Source of the DNA: Sediminicola sp.
GTDB lineage: Bacteria; Bacteroidota; Bacteroidia; Flavobacteriales; Flavobacteriaceae
Reading direction: 5' to 3'
Assembly: GCA_024643325.1 (NCBI GenBank)
Contig: JAHEND010000034.1
Span: 1 to 64,000, forward strand
Length of the DNA stretch: 64,000 nt
The notes under the pieces were generated by a model that saw only the letters and a list, made by a program, of their open reading frames with translations, ran no database searches and had not been told where the DNA came from. The position numbers were made by a program, and so were the translations under genes. Positions within the stretch are counted from its first letter, which is position 1. Each line of letters opens with the position of its first letter. Positions 1 through 8,936 of this stretch are shown in pieces.

Positions 1-289
1 GTAAAAAAACAGCTGTAGCTGAAATATTACTCTCTAATGCCAGTAATTTAGAGGGCTGCTCGCCAGTTAAACCACCCTCCCAATGGGAAAATTTATAGTT
101 AGGTGCTGCTACTGCAGTAATTGTGATAGTTTGTCCTGCTTTATAAGGAGGGCTATCGCTAAATAAAATAGTGCCTCCAATATCAGGGCTAACAGCGGTT
201 GTCACATTTAACGAGACTAAATCAACATCTTCATTTTTGGTACATGAAAACATTAAGAATATCAGTGCGTAAACAATTGGATTTCTCAT
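1..289 (-). CDS. Lipoprotein with InlB-type repeat, 3' end cut off
   Basis: A reading frame begins at the ATG complementary to 287-289 and stays open to the left edge of the window, so only about 96 N-terminal residues are visible. Residues 1-16 form a lipoprotein signal (hydrophobic stretch ending L-M-F-S-C), with Cys16 as the expected lipidated residue, followed by a charged K-N-E-D linker. Residues around 30-95 contain G-G-T-I, a Y-K-A-G-Q-T-I-T-I-T-A segment and F-S-H-W-E-G, the pattern of the divergent InlB B-repeat domain common in Bacteroidota cell-surface proteins. It is therefore probably an outer-membrane-anchored surface protein of unknown ligand. It is divergent from the SusC gene and shares its long upstream region. 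Function beyond surface location is inference. Confidence 0.72.
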   Translation of the reverse strand, partial: MRNPIVYALIFLMFSCTKNEDVDLVSLNVTTAVSPDIGGTILFSDSPPYKAGQTITITAVAAPNYKFSHWEGGLTGEQPSKLLALESNISATAVFL

Positions 290-688
290 AAGTAATTTGA
301 TTAAAAAACAAATATAGGACGAATTAAAATCGAAAAACAAAAACATCATTTTGTTAAATAAAAATGAATTAATTCGTAAAAAAATAAGACAAAAAAACAC
401 ATTATTTAATTATAGCGGTTAAATAACAAACAATACGCAAAAAATTTACATATTATATAAGAAAAATTTCAAATTAAAATATATAAATCAATTATTTAAC
501 AAAGGGAATACTTTACGTTATTGAAATCTTAAAATAAGTTATATTTATTTATATTATTATTATAATTTATGATCCAAATACATTTTTTCTGTTAAAAGCA
601 ATAAAATGTTAAATAATTATTAATAAAATCTTGCTTTAGTTGATAAATAAGTAGACTTTTACGAGCTAATTTTTAAATAAACCTAATA
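290..688. other. AT-rich divergent intergenic region with repeated 9-mer
   Basis: This 399-base gap separates the left-edge lipoprotein gene from the SusC gene and has no plausible gene. It is extremely AT-rich. The 9-mer GTTAAATAA occurs at 353-361, 418-426 and 608-616 on the plus strand and at 492-500 on the minus strand. A weak match to the Bacteroidota promoter (TTG near 519, TATATTTA about 16 bases later) is present but the spacer is short and the last base is wrong, so no promoter is called. It probably carries the control region for SusC/SusD. Confidence 0.5.
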
Positions 689-3600
689 ATGAAAACAACT
701 TTAAATGGTATTTTAACGCTATTATTGGCGTTAGTTGTGCAAGTATCTTTTGCGCAAGAAAAGACAATTTCAGGTACTGTTTCAGATCAAAACAACATTC
801 CATTGGGAGGTGTAAACATCCTTATACAGGGCACATCTAATGGAACACAATCAGATTTTGATGGGAACTTTACCATTAATGCTAGTGTAGGACAAACATT
901 AGTTTTAACATATATTGGAATGAAACAAACTACCGTTGTAGTAGGTTCTAGCAATGTAATGAACATTCAAATGCAAGAAGACGCACAAGCTTTAGAAGAA
1001 GTTGTGGTTTCAGCACTTGGTGTAACAAGAGAGAAAAAAGCGCTTGGTTACTCACAACAAACTGTTAAAGGTGAGAACTTAGTTCAAACTAAAGAGGTAG
1101 ATTTAAACACAGCACTCTCCGGAAAAGTAGCTGGAGTTCAAATGGTAGGTGCTCCTTCTTCAACATTTGATCAAGGTCTTCTTAGATTAAGAGGTGAAAC
1201 TGGTGTTCTATATGTAGTTGACGGTGTAAAGGTTTATTCTCAGTCTGATATTAACACTGATAATATAGGAAACATTTCTGTACTTAAAGGTGCGGCTGCA
1301 ACAGCTCTTTTTGGAGTAGATGCAAGAAATGGGGTTGTTTTAATAACATCTAAGACTGCTACTGCTGGCCAAGGAAGCTTATCAATTGACCATACAACCT
1401 CAATGACTTCTGTTTCTTTATTGCCAAATTATCAAAATGAATACGGTGGAGGTTACTATCAAGAGTGGGATACTTTTGAATATAACCCCGCAACTGATCC
1501 AGCCGAATGGGCTTCATTTGAAGGTCAAAAAATACCCTATTATGCAGCAGATGAGTCTTGGGGTCCGAGATTAGATGGTACTTTAGTAAGACATTGGGAT
1601 TCTTGGATTCCTGGTTCTTCTACTTTTGGGGAATTAAGACCTTGGTCTCCAAACCCAGATAACGTAAAAAACTTTTTCCAAGACGCTATTACAAATAACA
1701 CTTCATTGAACTGGTCTAAAGGTGGAGATGACTATAAAGTGTCTGCGTCGGTAAGAAATATTAATACTGAATTGGTTCTCCCAAATACTTTTAGAAACCA
1801 AATAGATATTAACTTGAACGCTTCTTTTGATTTTAGTGAAAAACTAAATATGTATACTACGGTGAACTATCAAACCCGTGTTACTGAAAATGAACCAGCA
1901 CAAGGTTATGGGAGTTCTTTAGGTTCTAATTTTAATCAATGGTGGCAACGTCAATTAGATATGGATAGGCTAAAAGACATGTATGTTCAGAATGGAAATT
2001 ATTATAGCTGGAACATTCGTTCTCCTAGAAATTCTAGGCCATTATATTGGGACGCACCTCACTTTGGTGTTGATAATAATAACTCAAACCAAAGAAAAGA
2101 TGTACTATTCGGTAACTTTGGATTGAATTATCAATTGAATGGAAACATAAAAGTGAATTTAGAAGCAAGAAGAAGAAACAATAATTATTTTTCGGATTCT
2201 AGAACTGCTTTTGGTGGATTAGAAGTGCCATCTTATTCTGAATCTCGATCAAGATATGAGCAGAATGAATTGTTTGGTTTTGCTTCATATAATAACAGAT
2301 TTTTAGGAGATGCATTAGATATTGATGTTAAAGCTGGTTTCCAATTACAAGAAAATAAATCTGTTTCTACCTCTGCCTCTTCTGTTGGAGGGCTATCTGT
2401 TCCTGATTTTTATAGCATAGCTACTTCTGTTGACAGACCTTCTTACGGTACTACGTTTACAAACTCTAAAGTGAATTCTTTGTTTTCTTCAATGTCTTTA
2501 GGCTATGATAGCACTTTTTACTTAGATGCATCTTATAGATTAGACTGGGGTTCTACAGCGAATCCTGAGAACAACAGATTAGAAACTTACGGACTCTCTG
2601 GGGTTTTTATCTTTCACAAATTTTTAAATATTGATGCAATTTCTTTTGCTAAATTAAGAGCGGGTGTAGCACAAGCACCTATATTCCCATCGCCTTACCA
2701 AACAACTTCTATTTATAATGTTGGTAATCCATTTAATGGGAATGCGTCTTTCTCAGTTCCAAACACACAATCAAACCCAATGTTATTGGGGGGAACTAGA
2801 AATGAAACAGAATTAGGTCTTGAAATGAAATTCTTAAAAAACCGACTAGGATTAGACTTAACTTATTTTCAACGTGAAGATTCTGAGTTACCTGTTGCCA
2901 TACCAGTATCTGGTGCCTCTGGATTTACTGGACTTTCTATTAACTCAGGACAAACTTCTTCTAATGGAATTGAATTAGCTATTTCAGGAACACCAATTCA
3001 AACTAAAAATATCACTTGGGATTTAGCAGTTAATTTTGGTACATTAGAAAAGAAAGTAGATTATATCTATGAGGGAATTGATAAAAATATTCTAGGAACA
3101 TTAAGCTGGTACTCTCTTCAATTGCAAGAAATCGCTGGAGAAGAATGGGGAACATTTGTTGGAAGAAAAAGAAAAATTGACGAGAGCGGAAACTTCATAC
3201 TAAACTCTAATGGTTCTCATGTAATTGAAAGCAATCAAAACTTAGGAAATATTTTACCAGACTTCACTGGAGGATTTTCTTCTACATTCAGATATAAAAA
3301 TTTCTTTTTATTTACTGGATTAGATTTTCAAAAAGGAGGTTTGTTCTACTCTACAACAAACATGTTTACCAACTATTCTGGACTTCATGCTGACACTGCA
3401 GGAAACAATGACCTTGGTAATCCATTAAGAGACGATCCATCTGTTGGTGGTGGTGTACATGTAGTTGGTGTGGATGAAACTGGTGCTCCAGTAGATACTT
3501 ATGTAGAAGCTCAAACTTACTTTGGAGGATTATTTGGAGCCCATGATGCTTGGCTATACGACGCTACTTATATTAAATTACGCCAAGTAAGATTAGGATA

Positions 3601-3817
3601 CACTTTACCTAATAGTTTGTTGTCAAAAACACCTTTTAAAAAGGTAGATCTTTCTGTTATTGGTAACAACCTATTACTTCTTTATTCTGATGTTCCAGGA
3701 TTAGACCCTAGTGAAATTGAAGGAAGTGGTTCTTTAACAAGCCCATATAGAGCTGTAGAGGGTGGACAATTACCACCAGCAAGAACAATTGGATTAAACG
3801 TAAAAATTAACTTTTAG
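689..3817 (+). CDS. SusC/RagA-family TonB-linked outer membrane transporter
   Basis: The 1042-residue protein is an outer-membrane TonB-dependent importer that works with the SusD-type lipoprotein encoded 11 bases downstream. A signal peptide covers residues 1-22 (ending F-A-Q). Residues about 27-105 are a carboxypeptidase-regulatory-like domain (I-S-G-T-V-S-D ... D-F-D-G-N-F ... Y-I-G-M). A plug domain follows, with the SusC signature L-K-G-A-A-A-T-A-L-F-G then N-G-V-V-L-I-T-S-K near residues 200-222. The rest is a 22-strand-type barrel ending in an aromatic residue (K-I-N-F), as needed for outer-membrane assembly. Length is typical for the family. Substrate cannot be read from sequence: no glycoside hydrolase or sulfatase lies nearby, so a peptide or other oligomer is as likely as a glycan. 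Confidence 0.95.
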   Translation: MKTTLNGILTLLLALVVQVSFAQEKTISGTVSDQNNIPLGGVNILIQGTSNGTQSDFDGNFTINASVGQTLVLTYIGMKQTTVVVGSSNVMNIQMQEDAQALEEVVVSALGVTREKKALGYSQQTVKGENLVQTKEVDLNTALSGKVAGVQMVGAPSSTFDQGLLRLRGETGVLYVVDGVKVYSQSDINTDNIGNISVLKGAAATALFGVDARNGVVLITSKTATAGQGSLSIDHTTSMTSVSLLPNYQNEYGGGYYQEWDTFEYNPATDPAEWASFEGQKIPYYAADESWGPRLDGTLVRHWDSWIPGSSTFGELRPWSPNPDNVKNFFQDAITNNTSLNWSKGGDDYKVSASVRNINTELVLPNTFRNQIDINLNASFDFSEKLNMYTTVNYQTRVTENEPAQGYGSSLGSNFNQWWQRQLDMDRLKDMYVQNGNYYSWNIRSPRNSRPLYWDAPHFGVDNNNSNQRKDVLFGNFGLNYQLNGNIKVNLEARRRNNNYFSDSRTAFGGLEVPSYSESRSRYEQNELFGFASYNNRFLGDALDIDVKAGFQLQENKSVSTSASSVGGLSVPDFYSIATSVDRPSYGTTFTNSKVNSLFSSMSLGYDSTFYLDASYRLDWGSTANPENNRLETYGLSGVFIFHKFLNIDAISFAKLRAGVAQAPIFPSPYQTTSIYNVGNPFNGNASFSVPNTQSNPMLLGGTRNETELGLEMKFLKNRLGLDLTYFQREDSELPVAIPVSGASGFTGLSINSGQTSSNGIELAISGTPIQTKNITWDLAVNFGTLEKKVDYIYEGIDKNILGTLSWYSLQLQEIAGEEWGTFVGRKRKIDESGNFILNSNGSHVIESNQNLGNILPDFTGGFSSTFRYKNFFLFTGLDFQKGGLFYSTTNMFTNYSGLHADTAGNNDLGNPLRDDPSVGGGVHVVGVDETGAPVDTYVEAQTYFGGLFGAHDAWLYDATYIKLRQVRLGYTLPNSLLSKTPFKKVDLSVIGNNLLLLYSDVPGLDPSEIEGSGSLTSPYRAVEGGQLPPARTIGLNVKINF

Positions 3818-3828
3818 AAAATAATAAA

Positions 3829-5250
3829 ATGAAAAATACTATAAAATATTTAGGAGTTTTAGCACTTTCTCTTGGTTTGTTAGGCTCTTGTGAAACTATT
3901 GACTTTGGTAATGAAAATCTAAATCCAAATCAACCTTCAAAAGCATCTACAGCCGCATTATTAACAAGTGCCTTAAGATCTCTTCCTTCTCACGTGAGTG
4001 AAGTAAATGGAAATATGTGGGTACAATATATCTCACAAGTAACATATACTGAAGAATCTAGATACTCAACAACTCAATGGTCTTATGACGGCTGGTATTC
4101 AGGAGCATTAAAAGACCTTCAAGAAATAATTGATTTAAATACCCTAGATGCTGTTGCTTATTCTGGTGGTGGAACTTCTGCCAATCAAATAGCTGTAGCT
4201 AAAATCTTAAAAGCGTATTATTTTCAATTTATGACTGATACGTGGGGAATGATTCCTTTTAACGAAGCTTTATTAGGTGTAGATAACATTACACCTGCTT
4301 TTGACACTCAAGAAGCCATTTACACTGCTGGTTTTTCATTATTGGATGAAGCTTTATCTTCAATGAATAACTCTGGTACTCTTAACGGAGACATTTTATT
4401 TAATGGAGACATGAGTAAATGGGCAAAATTTGCGAATACGTTAAAAATCACCATGGCAATGAGAATTGCAGATGTAAATGAGTCTTTAGCAAAAACTAAG
4501 TATACTGAAGCAATTGCTGGTGCTATTGGGAGTGTATCTGAAAATATTGAGTACCCATATTTATCAGAAGACACCAATGACAACCCTTGGCAAGATCGTT
4601 TTGAAACACGTGAAGATTATGCATTAAGTGATGTATTTGTAGCGCATTTAAGTAATAATAATGATCCAAGAATTACTGAATACGCAGAATTACCTGCTTC
4701 AGGGGGAGAATACACAGGCGTACCTTATGGCGTTGCTAATCCAAATGTATTACAAGCAGAGGTTTCTTTCATTGATAGTGATATTATCTATGATGGAACT
4801 CAGAGAGGTGGTGTAATTTACTCTTATGCCCAAGTTGCATTTACAGTAGCTGAAGCTGCTGTTAGAGGGTGGACTTCTGAATCTGCTGCAGATTGGTATA
4901 AAAAAGGAATTCAAGCTTCAATGGATCAGTGGGGAATTAGCCCAACAGACGCAGCTTCATACATAGAACAATCTGAGGTAAAGTTTAACTCAACAAAGGC
5001 CATGGAACAAATTGCCACTGAAAAGTGGGTTTCTTTATACCTACAAGGTTTTGAAGCGTGGGCTGAGTGGAGAAGATTAGACTATCCACAATTAACTCCA
5101 GCTCCAGATGCATTAACAGGTTCAGGTATACCAAAAAGATATGGTTACTCTGCTAACGTAGCAACTTTAAATGAAGCAAATTACAATGCTGCAGTTTCTG
5201 CTCAAGGAGCAGACAATCAAGACACCAAATTGTGGTGGGATATAAAATAA
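3829..5250 (+). CDS. SusD/RagB-family surface lipoprotein
   Basis: This 473-residue protein is the lid and substrate-binding partner of the SusC transporter immediately upstream, and is surely cotranscribed with it. The N-terminus is a lipoprotein signal with lipobox L-L-G-S-C, Cys21 being lipidated. The text N-P-N-Q-P-S-K-A-S after it, the TPR-like helical body (W-V-Q-Y ... D-T-W-G-M-I-P-F-N-E-A) and the C-terminal R-R-L-D-Y-P ... P-K-R-Y-G-Y-S segment place it in the SusD-like_2 branch (the group often paired with RagA-like SusC proteins). Bound substrate unknown. The gene ends 37 bases before a strong terminator, so the SusC/SusD pair forms a two-gene unit. Confidence 0.93.
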   Translation: MKNTIKYLGVLALSLGLLGSCETIDFGNENLNPNQPSKASTAALLTSALRSLPSHVSEVNGNMWVQYISQVTYTEESRYSTTQWSYDGWYSGALKDLQEIIDLNTLDAVAYSGGGTSANQIAVAKILKAYYFQFMTDTWGMIPFNEALLGVDNITPAFDTQEAIYTAGFSLLDEALSSMNNSGTLNGDILFNGDMSKWAKFANTLKITMAMRIADVNESLAKTKYTEAIAGAIGSVSENIEYPYLSEDTNDNPWQDRFETREDYALSDVFVAHLSNNNDPRITEYAELPASGGEYTGVPYGVANPNVLQAEVSFIDSDIIYDGTQRGGVIYSYAQVAFTVAEAAVRGWTSESAADWYKKGIQASMDQWGISPTDAASYIEQSEVKFNSTKAMEQIATEKWVSLYLQGFEAWAEWRRLDYPQLTPAPDALTGSGIPKRYGYSANVATLNEANYNAAVSAQGADNQDTKLWWDIK

Positions 5251-5286
5251 AATTCAATTTATTGTTTTTATATTGTTAGTTAATTA

Positions 5287-5315
5287 AAGCACCTACAATT
5301 GTAGGTGCTTTTTTT
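5287..5315 (+). terminator. Intrinsic terminator of the SusC/SusD unit
   Basis: A perfect 10-base stem (5287-5296 AAGCACCTAC with 5301-5310 GTAGGTGCTT) closes an AATT loop and runs into a T tract to 5315. It lies 36 bases after the SusD stop codon and 15 bases before the next start. Confidence 0.9.
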
Positions 5316-5329
5316 ATTAAATTTAGATT

Positions 5330-6004
5330 ATGAAAAACTTAATTATACTCTTATTTTTTCCTGCTTTAATTTGGGGACAAAACATTTCTATAGATCCTAG
5401 AAATTTCAACTCGGGCAACATAGAACTTACCAGGGCTGTAAACGAAAATAGAAATATTAAAGGACATCCATATTTAGAGGAAGATTTTTCCATTTCTACC
5501 ATTGAATTTAAGAATGGAACAACCTATGAAGGATTGATTAGATTCAACATTGGTAAAGATATTTTTGAGATGAAAAGCAATACTTCTGAGGAAATCTATG
5601 AATTTAAATTAAAACCAGGGATTCGCATTACGCTCTCTGGGAAAACTTTTGAAGCTAAACTACTCAGCAGTGAGAAAAGCTTAGCTACTTTTGAGATTCT
5701 AGTAAATGACATGCCTTATTCGCTTTATAAATACCATAAGAAAATTATTAAAGAACCCCGAAAAGACGGTATAGCTATGCCAAGTTCCAACCAAGGTAAC
5801 AATAGTGATGCATTTTGGAGTGAGCAATCTTCTCTGATACTCATGGCAAAAAATCAGGTTTACGAAATAGAAAAATCTCATAAAAGACTACTCAAATCAG
5901 GAATAGTTGATCCTACCAAATACAATGAGATTACAAAGAAAAAGAAATTCAAACTAGATAAAACAGTAGATGTTATAGCATTGGTTAAAGCACTCAACCA
6001 ATAA
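5330..6004 (+). CDS. Secreted protein of unknown function
   Basis: I do not recognise this 224-residue protein. Residues 1-16 are a clear signal peptide (K-N-L-I-I-L-L-F-F-P-A-L-I-W-G) ahead of Q-N, so it is exported. The central part, about residues 45-125, looks all-beta, with alternating hydrophobic residues around I-E-F-K-N-G-T-T-Y-E-G-L-I and I-T-L-S-G-K-T-F-E-A. The C-terminal 60 residues are Lys-rich and helical, ending in a K-K-K-K-F-K-L-D-K segment. No cysteine pair, lipobox or catalytic motif is visible. It stands alone between two terminators, so it is transcribed by itself. A role at the cell envelope is all that can be inferred. Confidence 0.75.
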   Translation: MKNLIILLFFPALIWGQNISIDPRNFNSGNIELTRAVNENRNIKGHPYLEEDFSISTIEFKNGTTYEGLIRFNIGKDIFEMKSNTSEEIYEFKLKPGIRITLSGKTFEAKLLSSEKSLATFEILVNDMPYSLYKYHKKIIKEPRKDGIAMPSSNQGNNSDAFWSEQSSLILMAKNQVYEIEKSHKRLLKSGIVDPTKYNEITKKKKFKLDKTVDVIALVKALNQ

Positions 6005-6043
6005 GATGAACCTATTCTCATAAAAAATACACATATTCAAAAA

Positions 6044-6070
6044 CCCCCTGCCAAAAGCAGGGGGTTTTTT
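6044..6070 (+). terminator. Intrinsic terminator after the unknown secreted gene
   Basis: An 8-base perfect stem, CCCCCTGC at 6044-6051 and GCAGGGGG at 6057-6064, closes a CAAAA loop and is followed by six T residues. Flanking A residues on the left extend the stem. Confidence 0.9.
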
Positions 6071-6073
6071 GTT

Positions 6074-6081
6074 TACTTTTG
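6074..6081 (+). promoter_or_regulatory. Bacteroidota -7 box just before rlmB
   Basis: TACTTTTG matches the TAnnTTTG -7 element of the Bacteroidota primary sigma factor exactly. It ends only 4 bases before the rlmB ATG, so the expected transcription start falls at or beside the start codon, implying a leaderless or nearly leaderless message. No TTG -33 element is found at the expected distance, where the preceding terminator lies. Confidence 0.55.
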
Positions 6082-6085
6082 CATC

Positions 6086-6826
6086 ATGGAGAAACAAACG
6101 TATATATACGGCATTAGAGCTGTTATTGAGGCCATTGAAGCCAAAGAGACCTTAGATAAGATATTTATCCAAAAAGGACTACAAGGAGACTTGATTAAGG
6201 CCCTAGAAAACCTGATTAGAAAGCAAGGTTTAAACACTTCTTATGTGCCTGTTGAAAAGCTAGACCGATTGGCCAAGCAACACAACAACCACCAAGGAGT
6301 TGTAGCGAGCATTTCTCCCATAGAATTCCACGAACTCGATCCTTTTGTAGAAAGTGTCTTGGAAACAAAAGAAGCCCCTCTTTTCTTACTCTTAGATCAA
6401 TTATCAGATGTAAGGAATTTTGGCGCCATCATAAGAACTGCCTCTTGTACGGGAGTAGACGCCATTATCATTCAAAAAAAAGGTGCTGCACCAGTGACTG
6501 CAGACACTATAAAAACTTCTGCAGGCGCAGCTTTTCAAGTCCCTATTATTAAAGTAGATCACTTAAAAGACGCCGTTTTTCATTTACAAGCCTGCGGTAT
6601 TCAAGTAGTCGCAGCTACAGAGAAAGCGAAAAACGACTTATATGAAGTTTCTTTTACAGGCCCCACCGCTATTGTTATGGGTTCTGAAGACATAGGAATA
6701 ACACCCTCCATTTTAAAAGTGGCCAACGCCCAAGCAAAGTTACCCATGCAGGGACCTATTAGCTCATTAAATGTATCTGTTGCCTGTGGTGTATTCTTAT
6801 ACGAAGCGGTGAGACAAAGAAAATAA
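6086..6826 (+). CDS. rlmB: 23S rRNA 2'-O-methyltransferase (TrmH/SpoU family)
   Basis: The 246-residue protein methylates the 2'-hydroxyl of a guanosine in 23S rRNA (G2251 in E. coli numbering) using SAM. The N-terminal substrate-binding domain starts Y-I-Y-G-I-R-A-V-I-E-A. The SPOUT knot has all three motifs: D-V-R-N-F-G-A-I-I-R-T-A (about residues 104-115), M-G-S-E-D-I-G-I (about 199-206) and L-P-M-Q-G-P-I-S-S-L-N-V-S-V-A (about 219-233). Size and motifs are normal for RlmB; TrmH-type tRNA methylases are similar, but the N-terminal domain favours RlmB. One base separates its stop from rarA, so the two are cotranscribed. Confidence 0.92.
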   Translation: MEKQTYIYGIRAVIEAIEAKETLDKIFIQKGLQGDLIKALENLIRKQGLNTSYVPVEKLDRLAKQHNNHQGVVASISPIEFHELDPFVESVLETKEAPLFLLLDQLSDVRNFGAIIRTASCTGVDAIIIQKKGAAPVTADTIKTSAGAAFQVPIIKVDHLKDAVFHLQACGIQVVAATEKAKNDLYEVSFTGPTAIVMGSEDIGITPSILKVANAQAKLPMQGPISSLNVSVACGVFLYEAVRQRK

Positions 6827-6827
6827 T

Positions 6828-8105
6828 ATGAATGAACCATTAGCAGAAAGAGTCCGCCCAAAGTCCTTAGAGGGCTATATGAGTCAAACTCATTTGGTGG
6901 GGCCTGCTGGTGTATTGACCAAACAAATAAATGCAGGTGTTATCCCTTCGATTATTTTATGGGGACCTCCAGGAACTGGAAAAACTACCTTAGCCAATAT
7001 TATTGCCTCCCATACACAACGTCCATTTTACGCCCTAAGCGCTATTAATTCAGGGGTGAAAGAAGTGAGGGAGGTCATTGAAAAAGCCAAACAATCTGGT
7101 GGCTTATTTACCACCAAAAACCCGCTATTATTTATAGATGAGATCCATAGATTTAGTAAGTCTCAACAAGACTCCCTATTAGCAGCAGTAGAAAAAGGAT
7201 GGGTTACTTTAATTGGAGCTACCACAGAGAATCCGAGTTTTGAGGTGAATGCTGCTCTACTCTCTCGTTGCCAAGTTTACACGCTCAAAGCTTTTGAAAA
7301 ATCAGATCTAGAAGCGCTATTGAATAACGCTATAAAGATAGATCCATGGCTTAAAGAGAAAGAAATTATCCTCAAAGAAACCAATGCACTTTTTAGGGCA
7401 AGTGGTGGTGACGCTAGAAAATTGCTCAATATTTTTGAATTTCTTGTCACCCAAAATCCAAATAAAAAAGTAGTCATCACAGATGAGTTTGTGACAAGCA
7501 ACACACAAAATAACACTGCTTTTTATGACAAATCGGGAGAACAACATTACGACATTGTTTCTGCATTTATAAAATCTATTAGAGGTTCAGATCCCAATGC
7601 AGCAGTTTACTGGCTAGCCAGAATGATCGTTGGAGGAGAAGACGTGAAATTCATTGCCAGGAGAATGGTTATATTGGCTTCTGAAGATATTGGAAATGCC
7701 AATCCAACTGCCCTTGTACTAGCAAATACCTGTTTCCAATCGGTACATACCATTGGTCACCCAGAAGCAAGAATTATCTTGAGTCAGTGTGCGGTATATT
7801 TAGCCACTTCTCCAAAGAGCAATAGCAGTTATTTGGCCATAGATCAAGCGATTGCTACTGTTAAAGAAACTGGAGATTTACAAGTACCCCTAGCACTGAG
7901 AAATGCACCCACCAAACTGATGAAAGAACTGGGCTATGGAGACAGCTACCAATACTCACACAACGGACCAAACGCATTCATAGCACAAGAGTTTCTCCCA
8001 GAAGCCATATCAGGAACCGTATTTTACCAACCCGGAGACAACCCTAGAGAGAAAGGGAGTCGGGATTTTCTTAAAAACAGGTGGAAAGATAGATACGGAT
8101 ACTAA
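6828..8105 (+). CDS. rarA: Replication-associated recombination protein A (AAA+ ATPase)
   Basis: RarA (MgsA) is a clamp-loader-like ATPase that acts at stalled replication forks. The 425-residue protein has a Walker A motif G-P-P-G-T-G-K-T at residues 46-53, a Walker B F-I-D-E-I-H-R-F with Asp104 and Glu105, a sensor 1 region (G-A-T-T-E-N-P-S-F) and the family C-terminal part ([14 protein letters not shown] ... [11 protein letters not shown]). Start follows the rlmB stop by one base. It ends 16 bases from the convergent HAD gene with no obvious terminator between them. Confidence 0.95.
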   Translation: MNEPLAERVRPKSLEGYMSQTHLVGPAGVLTKQINAGVIPSIILWGPPGTGKTTLANIIASHTQRPFYALSAINSGVKEVREVIEKAKQSGGLFTTKNPLLFIDEIHRFSKSQQDSLLAAVEKGWVTLIGATTENPSFEVNAALLSRCQVYTLKAFEKSDLEALLNNAIKIDPWLKEKEIILKETNALFRASGGDARKLLNIFEFLVTQNPNKKVVITDEFVTSNTQNNTAFYDKSGEQHYDIVSAFIKSIRGSDPNAAVYWLARMIVGGEDVKFIARRMVILASEDIGNANPTALVLANTCFQSVHTIGHPEARIILSQCAVYLATSPKSNSSYLAIDQAIATVKETGDLQVPLALRNAPTKLMKELGYGDSYQYSHNGPNAFIAQEFLPEAISGTVFYQPGDNPREKGSRDFLKNRWKDRYGY

Positions 8106-8121
8106 ATAAATTCCTAGCCTG

Positions 8122-8811
8122 TTATAGAAACTTCTTTAATTCTTCTAAACTTTGCACTATTTCACAATGCTCATGTACAGATTCTCCGTGAGCGTTAAAA
8201 TGAATAACCTCAAAGCCAACTTCTTTAGCACCTAAAATATCTGCTTCTAAACTATCTCCAATCATTAAAGATCTAGCTGCAGTAACATTTGCTTTTTCAA
8301 GCGCTAATTCAAAAATTTGAGGGTGTGGCTTTTTTACCCCTGCCAGTTCCGAGTCCATAACAACGTCAAAATAATGATCAATATGGGCATTTTCCATTTT
8401 CTTGCCTTGCACTTCAGAAAATCCGTTGGTAATGATGTGCAAATTGTAATGTGGTTTCAGGTACTCCAATATTTCTATAGTTCCAGGAAACAAATGATTG
8501 TAAGTCGTTAGCACAGCCATATACTGGTCTGCTAACTCGTGAATGAGTGCGTCTGTTGCAGGGTATTCAAGCGTGTCAAAGGTAAACTTCAAACGTTCAT
8601 AACGCAAGGTTTCTTTGGAAACGGTGCCGTTCCTGTACATACGCCAATACTGAAGGTTAATAGGGATATAGGCTTTTAAAAATGTATCTAATGAAATGTC
8701 CACGCCATATTCATTGAGTAAACGTTCAAAAGTAAGGGCTGAATTTTTTTCAAAATCCCAAAGGGTATGGTCTAAATCAAAAAATATATCTGAAATCTTT
8801 CCTTTAAACAT
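8122..8811 (-). CDS. HAD-family hydrolase, YjjG-type noncanonical nucleotidase
   Basis: The 229-residue protein is a haloacid-dehalogenase phosphatase. The catalytic D-x-D-x-T motif is at Asp12/Asp14 (F-F-D-L-D-H-T-L-W-D-F), motif II Ser/Thr is in I-I-T-N-G-F, motif III Lys in V-K-K-P-H-P, and motif IV in M-I-G-D-S-L-E-A-D-I. The D-H-T-L-W-D-F-E-K-N-S start is characteristic of YjjG, a 5'-nucleotidase that removes damaged pyrimidine nucleotides; that specificity is inferred. A TACCTTTA box on its strand (8825-8832) sits just upstream and may be the -7 element, although a suitable -33 element is not seen. Confidence 0.88.
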   Translation of the reverse strand: MFKGKISDIFFDLDHTLWDFEKNSALTFERLLNEYGVDISLDTFLKAYIPINLQYWRMYRNGTVSKETLRYERLKFTFDTLEYPATDALIHELADQYMAVLTTYNHLFPGTIEILEYLKPHYNLHIITNGFSEVQGKKMENAHIDHYFDVVMDSELAGVKKPHPQIFELALEKANVTAARSLMIGDSLEADILGAKEVGFEVIHFNAHGESVHEHCEIVQSLEELKKFL

Positions 8812-8936
8812 TGCTTTTTTTTGCTAAAGGTACTATTTAATTTTGCTTTGCCTAGTCCAAAAAACTACTCTCTAAATGGTTTACTCTGCTTTAGATAAAT
8901 CTCTTTTACAGGCAATCCATTCTCAGAAAAAGAAAA

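Noticed and set aside
290-688. tRNA or small RNA gene in the long AT-rich gap
   Set aside because: No cloverleaf, terminator or G+C-rich stem was seen; only repeated AT-rich 9-mers.
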